From the NCBI RefSeq assembly GCF_000002075.1, contig NW_004798372.1:78243-142242 (forward strand): a DNA stretch of 64,000 nucleotides, read 5' to 3'. This DNA comes from Aplysia californica (taxonomy: Eukaryota > Mollusca > Gastropoda > Aplysiida > Aplysiidae). Positions within the stretch are counted from its first letter, which is position 1. Each line of letters starts with the position of its first letter. Below, one piece after another: positions 21,901 to 34,800 of this stretch. The notes under the pieces were generated by a model, which did no database searches, was not told the DNA's origin, and was given only the letters and a program-made list of their open reading frames with translations. Made by a program: the position numbers and the translations under genes.

Positions 21901-22856
21901 TCTCACAAGAAATCACTCAAAGTCAATATGTGGAAAGGCAACCAACACCTCAAAAGGGTTCAAAGGGAACTCTTTTGTTCTAATAAAAAAAGAAAGCTAA
22001 AAAAATTTCCTTCTGATGTTTATAAGCACATTTAAGAAAATTCAGATTCGTGGGTTTATAAATCATCCTTGCTGTACAAGCTAGACTTGAACAATGGCAG
22101 GAAAATAAAAGTCACATTCAGTGCTGGAACTGCCAAGATATTGGGGAAACTTGCCATGAAAAGTACATCTTTTTAAAGAAAAGTTAGAAATCCTATAAAC
22201 TACCTGTCTTCCTCCAAATGTTGCTTTACTTTTCATAAGACATTCTGCAGGGTGGGAATTTGTAGAGCAAAGATGAAAGAGTTCTCTTTGTCATCCTCCA
22301 GTGTGACCAAATTTGAGAAATGAACTAAGCCATCCAACAAATACAGGTAATGGAACCTATGGGGCATGTCATGCTGAAAAGGAAGGGTGGGGGAGGGGAC
22401 ACAGGACACAAGACGGGCAAATACATGTAATGTGGAGACAAAGGAGGATCGGTTCATGCTCAGTATAAGTTAAGTCTTCTGGTACTCTGTGAGGAAGAGG
22501 GGCAGGGCACCACAGCTCTGGGCAAAATGGACCAGGACAGTCATCCTCTGTGGTACAGTACTACACACAACACAAATAGCACCGGTCCTGGCAAAATATG
22601 CAGCGGGAAAAAAAACCCCAAACTAACCATTCTTTCCACTGGGTCAATTACACCACTCACACTGTTTTTCCTCACACACGCAATGCAGAATAACCACAAA
22701 CACAGTCATCCTCACCTTCACATTTCTCAGAAAGCAATTTTTCGACATGCTGAAAAAAAAACCCCAAGCATCCCCCTCCCTCCAACATTCTTGCTTGCAA
22801 ACATACAATTAACATCACCCCCCCCTCCCCCAACCAAATGTCGTGGAATTTGCCCC

Positions 22857-25800
22857 TCAGTCCTGCATTTCCTCTGGTACTTCATGAGGTCCCACAATGC
22901 CTGGCACGGCCAGCTGTTGCTTGCGTTTTTCGTCCTGTGCACTTCTGATAGCCGTCTCTCTCTCCTCCAGGAACAAATCCTCCAGGTCTTCTCCAGCGAA
23001 TTCCTAGAGGGAACAAAATAAATTTCATATAGTTCGGACCAAGATTGCTAATAGTAGTTTCAATTACAGACTTGCAATTTAAAAATAACTGAGAAGGTTC
23101 CTCTTATGCATGTAGCCACCCCTCCCCCCAACACACACACAAAAGAGTAAGCAAGCATCATCCATGACAATGTTAAAAATACACACACACAAAAAAAACC
23201 TTTCCACAATTACAGATAACTACTGTTGCCAAACAATTTTAATACACTGATTATATATATATATATTTCCATTTCTCTTTCCATTTTCCCTCTGGCTAGT
23301 CAACAACACGTCATCAACTATGCTGTTGTACACACGTACAGGGTGATTCAAAAAAAACTTTACAACTTTTTTTCGAAATATTTCGCGCAAATGTTGTTCT
23401 AGAAAGATGAAATTTGGAACAGATACACTTCATTCAAAAGGAATTTGTTTGACATAAAATTCACACAGAAAAAAATTGTTTTCAGAACGGAAAACGCATT
23501 TTAAAAAACCACACCCATAAACGTAAAATGCGCCAGTTTAAAAACAAAAGACACTCTCGCAAGGAAAGTCATGAGACGATTGATTTGGTTTTTGTCTTCT
23601 TTTTCTTCATAACATTTAATTGGTCCAACCTTTTGACATTAAACAACATTTAACTTCTCTTAGGAATTTAAAGAACTAACATTTTTGTTCTGGAATTTTT
23701 AAACAAATGCTCCAAATGTCCTCCTTTGGACTCCAAACATTTTTTAATGCATCGTTTGAAATGCTCGATGACGGCCAAACACAGTTCCCGCGAAATGTTT
23801 CTCACTTCATCACGGATTGCTTGTTTCATAATTTCAATGTTTTCAAACTGGTTTTGAAATATCCTGTCCTTCAGATACCCCCACAAGAAAAAGTCTAAAG
23901 AATTCAGGTCAGGAGAATGCGGAGCCCAAATGTGTTCACTTCTGCGACTGATCACATGATCTCCAAATTGGACAGCTAGTTGTGTCATAGATCTGACAGA
24001 AACGTGTGGATTGGTCCCATCTTGCATGAACCACTGGTCATGGCGATCCAAGTGTCAGAGTCTCCCCAGATCCGTGCAGAATTTCTTCAGCACCTCGATA
24101 TATCGGTCTGTGTTCACAGTTGCAACATGTCCGTCTGCGTCTTCAAAAAAAAAAGGACCCACCAAACCATAGGTGCTTAAAGCCACCGACACTGTACACC
24201 TTTCTGAAGGACAGGATATTTCAAAACCAGTTTGAAAACACTGAAATTATGAAACAAGCAATCCGTGATGAAGTGAGAAACATTCCGCGGGAACTGTGTT
24301 TGGCCGTCATCGAGCATTTCAAATGCGTTAAAAGATGTTTGGAGTCCAAAGGAGGACATGTGGAGCATTTGTTTTAGAAATTCCACAACAAAAATGTTAA
24401 TTCTTTAATTCCCTAAGAGATGCTAAATATTGTTTAATGTCACAATGTTCAAACAAATAAATGTTATAGAGGAAAAGAAGACAAAAATCAAATCAATCGT
24501 CTCGTGACCTTCCTTGCGAGAGTGTCTTTTTTTAAATTGGCGCATTTTGCGTTTATGGGTGTTTTTTTCATTATGCTTTTCCGTGTGAAAATTAGTTTCT
24601 TCTGTATGAATTTTATGTCAAACAAATTCCTTTTGAATGAAGTTTATCTGTTCTAAATTTAATCTTTCTAGAACAACATTAGCGCGAGATATTTAGAAAA
24701 AAAGTTGTTAAGTTTTTTTTTTGGATCACCCTGTAAGTGGCAAAGCTTCAAGGAGAAATCATGCCAAGCCATAAAACAGCTTATTACATCATTTTTTTCA
24801 ATACAAGTACAGTATAACCTGCTGTAATAGCCTCCTGTATAAGGCAATCACCTGTACAAACAACCACTTCCCACTCTTCATGTTTTTTTCTTCATTATAA
24901 TGACACTGCCCAGGACATTACCAGTTTACAATTACAACAACCAGTTTTTCCTCCATTATGGGTGGCCATACCATTTCGACTGAAAATATTAAATGACACC
25001 CAAAGCATAAAATAAAGCATAGACCTCCTTACCCTAATTTGGACCAAGAAATCCCTTAAGTGCTCTTTCAGGGCATTGCAGTCTTGATCAAAACTGAAAA
25101 GGCCCTCAATGAAGATTTTGATTTGTTGTCTGGGGAAAGAAACCAAAAAAATTGTACATAAACCAAAGAATCACATAAGTGACTATCTTTTACAGATGAG
25201 CTCAAGTATCTTAACAGCTGTTTACTTCCAAGAGATTCTAAAATTAGTAATACTTAAAAAGCCCCAAAAATGTGATTCCAAAAAGCAAAGACAAGACAAT
25301 GAAGCAAACATTTCAATACTCATTTGAACAACAACAAAAGAAGCAGTCAAGAGGTTTTCACCTTTTAACTCACTGGCTGCTGCACCTGAGGTGTCTTGGG
25401 AAAAATCGATAAACAAAGTGTTGCCATTACTCTTACCCCTTGGTTTCGAATTTCATATAATTTATTTTCTATTATTCGAAAGTGTTTTCGGGCTAGTCTT
25501 TACGGTTATGCAGCTGCTGTCCTTTATGAATCGATTGAGCATTGTTCCAGTTACATCCCTTGATAATTGACTTAGATTTAGATACAATTGGTCGCATTTA
25601 AGCACGGGGGCTATCCCGAAAAGTGCTGTTTTGAGAAAATCGAAGCTAAAGTTTCTGCCCCTTGTTCAGTTTCTTGAAAATATGAGGAAAGTTTTGTCTA
25701 TAACCACACAAATATACACACCAATGAAACCAAACTTCTCCTATAGGTAGGGCAATGCCCACTTTTGGTGTAGGTCAAGATTTCTTGAACCCCCGAAATT

Positions 25801-28800
25801 TGGGTTAGCCAGCTCGTCTCATCCTTAAAAGCGACCAATTTCCCAGGCAACCCAAAACGCATTTGGACATGATTACAAGCGAAACTCCCTACATTTTCAA
25901 TATTGATGACTCATATGTTAATGGGTCAGAACGGACCTAGATCTAGACTTTCCAAGTGCTGAAGAAGATGACAGCAATGCTGAGCCAAATTATGTAGAAG
26001 GTTCAGAGTTTAGTAGAAGCAAGTGAAAGGCTGTATACGATGTTTCATTGTTGGGTGGTGCTAAGGTCACAAATATTTTTTTTACAAAGGTGCCAAAATT
26101 TTGGGCACTCTTCGGATGTTGAGCCATAAAGTGCCCGCAGCAAATGAGTTAACAAATAATCCCAATTCCGATAAAAACCTGTCAGCAGTGTAAACAACAA
26201 TCAATTCCAGCCTTACAAATTTGGAGCAGACCACTTTTCATTTGCATGTCATAGGAAATGACAAAATTTAAATACACCTCTCCTGTCCAATAAAGAACCT
26301 CGACAGCCACAGCCAATAGCTTCCCATCCCTTTGGGGGGGGGGGGGAGCGGGCAAACTTTTTCTAGAAGGTGCTCTTTATTCGTTCTGTTATGTAGGAAG
26401 CTGACAAACAAGGATCTTTCGGCTGTGGGTACATAACAACTTCAGCTTCTCAAAGCTGGTGCACACCATGTTTCTTTGGCATATCATAGGAAGATACTCA
26501 CTCGTTCAGGTGTGGGAAAGCTGTCTTGAGCAGAGAGAGGAGGAACTCCTGCACATAGGCCACGTTCTGTGCCGCAGCCATGTTGGGAGAAAGGGGCACG
26601 GTGATCTTGTTGTGCTCCAGCAGGTTGAACATGTATGCCAAGATGGTGGCCTGCAGCGTCAGGCCTGGAAAAACGCACACACAGAGACAGTTTCAGTTTG
26701 AGAAGGAAAAAAAAGGCATTTTGACACAAAAATTGTCACATTTTGTGCAGGGAACTGGCAAGATAGACAGAAACGAAAGAGGGGAAATAAAGTAGGACCT
26801 ACCAGCGGTATTCTTTAACCATCCCCACACACAAAAACCACAAGTCAGATATTTCCGCGACACTAAAGCTTCCACTTTTAACTTAAACCATACAGAGGGG
26901 TTGAAGGGGGCATCCGCAGCGGACGTGCATCTCACCTGCTGTGTGGGAACTGTCAGTGATAACGGAGAAGAGGTGCTGCAGAATGTCTGTGAAGTAGGTC
27001 TGGTAGAAGCTTTGGGCCGTGCCCTCTTGCCTGGACATCTCCTGCAGGAGCACGTACAAGATGTCAAGCCCTGTGTCTGCCACGTTACGCATTGTGTGCT
27101 TGAAGGCCCAGATGATTGAGTCTAGCACCAGTTTGAACTGAGCTGCTGGGATGTTCAACAGGGCTGAAACAAATAATTATGAAACATTTTGTATGACAAT
27201 GTCCTTTCTATAGCAATTCTCAGCATGGTAAATTCTAGGTCTCTCTTTTCGACAGCCTTCAAGCAACAAAAAACTACAAAATCTTGGAATGAGGACCAAA
27301 GAACAATAAATTGAACCAATTGTAGTTTTGCAAAAAGGATTACTTTACAAACGAATTGACACAATAGTAGGTATAAAGGCACGGGACAGTTGTTCTCACA
27401 TAAATCTTAAAAACTGAATATTACACAAAACTTAGCATACATGTATTTCTTAGCCACAAACATTTTATCTCAAACTATTAATGTCTAAAACATTCATACA
27501 TTGTCAAGGAGAAAAGTGGCCATATTACACAGAGCCATTATATTATTTTTTTAAAACCCAAAACTAAGGGGTAAACTGGAAGTGGCTATTTGTACAGATG
27601 CTTGCGTTTTATACAAGTGGCTGTTAGAGCTCAATATACAAATAGTTATAAACAGCAACTAGATACTACTTACCTTGAAAACTGTGGGAAGTAACAGCTT
27701 GCAATAACAAGAAAAAGTTTGTTCTGTGTTCTGGAAACTCCTCAAAATCCTGAAATGAAATCAAACCAAATGAATAAGTACCCATTCTGACCACTAAAAC
27801 TTTTCAGCATTGTCATAAATTAATCAAAAGCATCCCTATATCTTACTTCAAAGAAAAGCACTAAAAGCACTCTGAACCTGTTGGCAGTCTTGTTGAAAGG
27901 TACAAAAAAATCAGGACATGGGACAAAACAACAGCAAGTGAATGAGCAAAGGGGGAAACAAGTTTCCATTATCATTTACAGTAAGGCACAAAACTACGAA
28001 GGATACCTCACAACAATTAATAGGTTGACAAGGTAGACTGTAACAACTAAAGCTAGGCAAATAAGGACATCCATTCTAGTTGAAAAATATACATAAAATA
28101 TCACTGCAAGCACACATGTGAAATTTACTTCGATGAACTGTCTCTTTCCATTTTTCATATATACTCTAACCACTGGATCAATACCTATGGTTTCAAAATG
28201 ACCTGTCTATATTATGTCCAGCATTCAAGCCTATAAAAACATTTTTTTGAAACCAGCACATACGACGGTAAACCTCCAACATTTTAGGGACAGACCACGT
28301 TACCCTAACTCATTAATCTATCCTGTCCCCGTGCTTCTTTTTCATCATTCTTTTTTTTGGCAAGTGTTTTACGGCGCTCGAAACAGCATAAGGTCATATG
28401 AGAGCGCAGGAACACATCAAACATTTTGAGTTGGTAGGGAATTTTGCTTGGGTGGCGGCCTGAATTTAGACCACCAAGGGATCTTTAACTTGCGCAACTT
28501 GCACTCAGGACCTCCAAGATTTTTCGCCCTTGTCTGAGAAGGCTAGGTGTAGATCTTTCCTACCAGCAGATCAGGGGTGTGGCTGAAAGACAGCAGTAAG
28601 AAGGAGCCAAGGAGTAGCAGTAGAAAGACTGCAGAAAGAGTCAGGAGCCCAGAGGAGAGGGCAAAGGAGGTGAGGGGGTGGGGGCAGAAAGTGGAGACGA
28701 AAGCAGATGACAGAACATTACTAGAGAGCAGGAAAGGAGGTGAAAGGAGACCATTTTTGGGAAGAACAGTTTTCGGTCGCTACCGGGATTTTAACCCAGG

Positions 28801-31800
28801 ACCTTTGAAAGAGAGGCGAACACCTTAACCTAGTGGCCACGAGAGCCCCCTTTCATAATTTTTACAAAAATGCATTTCAACAAATACCAAAAAAAACACC
28901 AAAAAAAAACAAAAAAACTCAGGAGAATATGGTAACCAGTTTTTCAGTACTCACTTTGTTGATCATGGTCAATGTACACTCGAAGAGAGCATCGAAGATT
29001 TGAGGAATATCTTTTGTGATGCATCCCTGAGGGAGAAAACAAAAAAAAGTTGTGACAAGTTTTGACAAAATGGACCGTCTAAGCAAACAAAAAGTAAACA
29101 ACAGTATGGGGATCACTCTCATTGCAAAATAAAACAAAAACTATATTTAGAGAAACATAAAACTGCACAGAGTCCGTTGAAATTAACTAATATCAAAATG
29201 AAATTTGAAATTGTTCCAAGTCACCTTTAATATGGAAGTGAAAAACGTTTCACAGCCTCATTATGAGTCAAACAATTTAAGGTACAGCAAAGGAAAAGGG
29301 TGGCACCCTCCAACAATCCACATATCATGCCATATCCTACCTTTAAACTGTTGACAATGGTTGCCATTGTACTGAGTACCTCCGGTTCTCGCGCGGCTGG
29401 CACATTCCTCTGGTAGTCCAGCAGAACAGCTTCCAGAAGAGGCAGGATAAAATTCTCGGCAACCTGAAGCACACACCAAAACAATAACAATAGAAACATA
29501 AAAAGTAAATACAGGGAGGAGAATAAATACGGTTTGTGTAGCAAAAATCAAGGTATCTTCACCTATACAAAAAAACTACAAACTCCAGGAAAACCTAGAA
29601 ACGGCCTCCGCCTGGGAATTATCACTGATAACAGAATATACACAAATTTTTCAACATAGAACCCATCAAAACTCAAAACCAAAAGGCTCAACGAGCCAGT
29701 CTGGACTATTACAAACTTTTGACCTGTCTCCAGTGCAATTTTCAGATTTATAGATGTGTATATATATCAATATATATTCATTGTACTTGGAAATTTGATA
29801 ACATAAATGACAACATATCGCGACCTCAGTGCTTTCTTGTTGTATCTCTATTTTTTCATAACATTGAAAATGGGACTTCTTCTTAAGCTCACTCTTTGTT
29901 ATGAACTGTTTTCACTGTAAAAAAAAAAAAAATGGAGATATGACAAGAAAGCACTGAGGTCGTGATATGTCATGTAGATACAAAATGATTATTTAGAGTA
30001 GCTATACTTACAACTACTGCAAACCCTTCCAGATCAAAACTTGGTATCAAGTCTCAAAGAAATCTCAGAGCATGAAACAAAAGAAACCTGTGTGCTCCAA
30101 GATCTTTCGTTCTTTTTTTTTGTGTTGTTTCAAATATTTTACTCTTTTGATCATGAAGGAGTCAGACTGCAACGACCCCTCCAGTCAAGGCAAACCTAGA
30201 CTATGTGGTACTGCACCCCAGCAGAAAGACTAAGAGCTCAACAAAGGAACACAAACATGAAATACGATGTTGTTGGTCCCAAACATACATCTTCAATCTT
30301 TTTTCCCAAAACACAGTCAAGTGATAAGTGACATATACCACCTATGTATATTTTCTCTTCTCACCATCTGTGGGTCTGTTGACCGGTTGACCCAGCCCGA
30401 GATCAGCTTGAGAGTCTCCTTTTTCACTGTCCTCATGGAGCGGATCAGCGGCTGTTTGGTCACACTCTCTCCGTTGGTGGCGATAGCACTACTGATGTTC
30501 TCACTCATCACCTGGTGACACATGGTGCACATTTTACACAGGAGCTAATCAATTCATAGACTCATGCAGGATGGTGAGACAATTTGCTATGTATGCTGAG
30601 GTATGTGTTCAGAATGCAAAAAGGGCATGGTCTGGACTAGGGTGAGGGGCTGAAAAAGTTGGGTGTTAAAAAGTACAACAGTGAAAATACACCGAGTTCT
30701 AGAATTCAAATGATTGCACACAAAAAAACGAAAATCCCCTTCACATCGCTCTCTACCATCCCTCACCTTGTACACATTGAGCATGTCGAGGTAAATGCGT
30801 CCGAGCTGCACCACGTAGGGATGTCCCAGCGCCTTGCAGGCCCGCACATTGGTCTTGAGGATGTTAGCCAGCTGTTTGACCGCTTCTGGGTCCTTTAACA
30901 CTTGCACATTGTGGGTGGCCTGGTTTATGATGCCATCCCACACCTGAGCACACAGCCACACACGGGGAAAGAGAAAGACGGATACTCATTAATATTACAG
31001 CATGAACAAGTCACTACAAGCTCAAAAAAGTTTAGGTAACATGCTTTATTTTATTTTTTTCAGAATGACTCAAAAAACATGATACTGTACATTAAAACTG
31101 CTTTTAGCATTGTAAACATTCATAGGGGATATCTGTCGTACAAGAAACAGATATCCAAAAATGTTACAGTCCGGTTTTCTTCAATTTGTAAGAAAACAGA
31201 CAGCTTTTCCAAAATATAACAAACAGAAGAATGGAATATTTTTTAAATACAAAATTTCATGAAACAGATTTTTAAAAAAAAATATATTGATGCAAACATG
31301 CTTATTTGACTTCTCTCTGCTTAAACAAATCTTGACCCATGGTCCGGAAAAAAAATAACAACCCAGATGAGTCTGCCACCTAACAATCTCTGCTAGCACA
31401 GAACCCCAAGCCCTCACCTGGTTGGGCAGCAGCATGTAACGTTCAATGAGGTGCTCCTGGGCCAGTTGGTCTGTCTGCGCCCCGATCATGAGGCCGACGG
31501 CCTCGTAGAACGTGTGCACCTGCTGGGGCTGCAGGTCACAGATGATGGTGTTGATGCCGTTCAGGATCTCCTCGATGAAGGGCATCACCTCGCCCACCTG
31601 CACTTGCACAAAGTGGCGACGACACTTCTGGGCAATCTTGATGAAAGTATCGCACGCCATGTCTTGTACACCGTCATGGGTTTCTGAAAGGAAACAGAAA
31701 GGTAAATATTCAGTCAGAGGAGAAGAAAAACAAAAACTTCCTTTTTCAAACTAAAGACTGATGAGTAAATACAGGTGAAGGTGGGCAAAGGTAACAATCA

Positions 31801-34800
31801 TTTTAGTTTCTTTAAATTTAACACTCCCGCCCTCCCCAAATTATATAACCAATTTCTTCTTAGTCAAACTAGAAGTAAAACATATTCACCATACACATTG
31901 AACACATCTAAAAATCAACAAAGAAAAATTTTTTTTTAAAAACAGAGCACAAAGTCGAGAAGTAAATGACCATTAAAGAGATACTTTTAGTGCAACACAA
32001 TAAGGTCATATAAGTGCCGAAGATTAGAGGTGTTACAAGAAAGTCACAAACACAAAAAAGAAGGAGGGGAGATAAAGACGACAGATGTCTGACAGGAAAG
32101 AAGAAGCAAACCACACCACAGCACCCGCCAACCACCCACAAATAAGATACAACATCTTGATTTATACTCAGACCATTAACCTCTTCGCTGCCGCGCCCAT
32201 AGAATTTACGGGCCTAAGACTGGTTGTTTTGATACCAATTATAAGGAAAATTACTGCTAAAATTTTGTAATTATTATTGGGGTACCTTCCCTTTATATTG
32301 ACCTACTCCCCCCCCCATTTGAAAGCGTCAGATTCAGATTTTTAGCTCGAACAGAGGATTAGATCTAGATTCACCGCACAAAAAAGATTTACTGGCAGTA
32401 AACACAGATCAGCTTACATGTATATTTAGGCGTTGTATAAGGTAGGAAAAGCCTCTTTACCTGTAAACACTCACATAACATGTATTCCCCTTTTTTTGGT
32501 CTCAGTTATAAGACAATTATAAACACGAGCAGCGTCCTCTAAAAATTAAAGATTTTTTCCAACAGTGAGCCACTCACCATGCATAAACTCAAAGAGTTTG
32601 TTGACCACTGTTTTGAGGAACCTCCAGTGGGCCCTGAGGAAGCGTGGGTACTGGCCCACCACGTACATGATGTTGGAGGCGATGATGGCCTTGTTGTCCT
32701 TGCCACGCTTTTGCTCACACAAGCCCAGCAAGTCCTGCGTGGGATTCAAGAGAGACAACAGTAAAGACTTAAAGCACGTTCAAAGCGATACGCTGCCCTT
32801 TAATTCACACCAAAACAATTTAATGATGAGAGAATAGGGGTGCCACATAGAACAAATAACCCCACAGCGAAATCAAAATCCGTAACGTTCAATGTTCCCG
32901 CAAATACTAAATTTCTAGAGGTGGCACCCCTAAACATACCATTTAACCCCAAACAAACACACTTCTGAAACATATATATATATTTCTTATAGCGGCATGG
33001 CATTACATCTCAATCGTCAGAAACAATCTCTTAAAATGATCAATCTTTCTCGTGTCTAGAATCAAAATTATTCACCCATTTTTGTTTGTCATCGAGTTGC
33101 ATTTTACGATGGCCACACTGCACACAACAAACAAAAAACTGCAAATTAGTATAACAGTGAAACTGAAAAGAATGAGAAGACCACAGCAGAGAACCCAGTA
33201 ACCATCCTCTACTGATCGGAAATTTACAAGAAGAAAAAGAGGGAAAAAGAAAAATGTTTAACCCAGCAAACCACTAAGAATTAACTGCACTATGGAAGTA
33301 CCATCCGCGGGCAACATCTCTCACCTTAATGACTGTGACCAAGAATCTCTTCTCATCATCTTCATGCATGGCACCACTGATAGAGCCAATGGCCCAACAA
33401 ATCTGAGGAACAAAATGTACAATGCAGGCCAAGAGTCAGTCATACAAGTTCCATCAGTCTAAGTAAATTGATTTGGTTCAACAAAAAAACATGCCTTGAA
33501 ACCATTTTAATTAAATCGAGCATATATCGACTGCTCGGTGCAAGACTCCGTAATATGTCACTTTTTACAAAGATGTGTGTTGGAGTCTTACACTAAGTGG
33601 AGGATATAATTATTGCAACTGCTTTCGCAGACATGTACTTTCCTTAAATCTTCTTTTTACAACAAATACTTTACAGCTTATCCAGGTACTGAAGTACACT
33701 ACAGGTCCGCTGATTTTCATAACTGAATTCTCTTGATTAGATCTATCTAAAGCTGTAGAGAAAAATCCTGTTCCTCTTGGCCTGAACATAAAGGCAATCT
33801 CAGCATGCTTCAACCCATTCCCCTTGACTCATTTATATGAACTAACTACAGGGTCCCCACCAAATCCTGGACAATTTTTTCAAGACCCCAATTCAAGGGA
33901 AAAATCAGGCCGCTGCGCGTCAAGAATGATCCCAAAAAAAGCCAATCTATCAAAGATAAAAAGTCAAAATGTCTATAAATGAATGCAAATGTACATTTTG
34001 TAGTATTAGTCTCCAAACAATAGATGACTATAATACTGAGTGACTGACAAACCAGCTTCTCAATTTTCCAAGGGAGGGGCCTCATCCATTTTCCAGGAAC
34101 ACGTTACATAACAATGAAAGCGTGTGCTCCATTTATATCTAATATAATACATGTATTTGTTTGTGAATACACACACACACACACATGTAGGTACATTATA
34201 TCCAGTTAACAACATGTCAGTGTGGCACTGGGATCTTGAGAGACTTTGATATTTCAATCTGTTCTTACTTATTTATATTTTCCCATCATCATATTAGCCA
34301 ACATAACAAACTATAGACCCTATATAAAAAAATGAATCCTGTTTTGAGCCTTAAAAAAGACCTAGAACTAGAAAATCGACTGTCAATAACCAGTCTGGGT
34401 GTCCTGATTCATATAATAAACGTGAAGACGAAAACCATTGCTGCAACTCAAAGTAGAGTAATAACTAGAATGGCTCAAGTACACCTATTCAGTGTGAGAG
34501 GTGTAAGAACTGGGGGGCGGGCGCGGCGCAAGATGCAGTGACACTGAAAATCTGCCAATCTTGAACAGAAAGCTAATAAAATATAGATATAAATTACAAT
34601 CACCCCATCCAATGAAACGCGAACACTTTAGTTCAATAACAAGGCATGACGGATCCTGATTCCACACAAGGCCTGCACCAACGTGCGCTCTGCAGAGAGC
34701 TCTAAAGTAGTACTAGTAGTAATCAAAATGCTAAAAATTTGCTTCCAAGTTCAGTTTTTGTCCTCTAGCGTTGCCTTCAGCTCCCCCCCCCCCAATCCCC

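Larger units (their letters stand above)
15609..22856. other. Convergent intergenic region between FAM161 and XPO1 (includes both 3' UTRs)
   Basis: No conserved coding exon was recognised on either strand. It should contain the FAM161 3' UTR at its left and the XPO1 3' UTR at its right. Recognised content is a poly(A) signal candidate at 16395, a TTAA element at 17094-17406 and a short SINE at 18829-18995. On the XPO1 strand, AATAAA-like words occur near 21135 and 19470, but none can be chosen. The remainder is AT-rich and unassigned; its small open frames have no family resemblance. Confidence 0.6.

Noticed and set aside
22527-23021. 164-codon plus-strand frame
   Set aside because: It lies antisense over the last XPO1 exon and its UTR and has no independent support.
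26459-27119. Several plus-strand frames of 70-80 codons
   Set aside because: Antisense shadows of XPO1 exons 21 and 22.
32174-32580. TTAACCTCTTCGCTGCC, resembling a TTAA-element left end
   Set aside because: No convincing right end was found in the same intron, so the element cannot be bounded.
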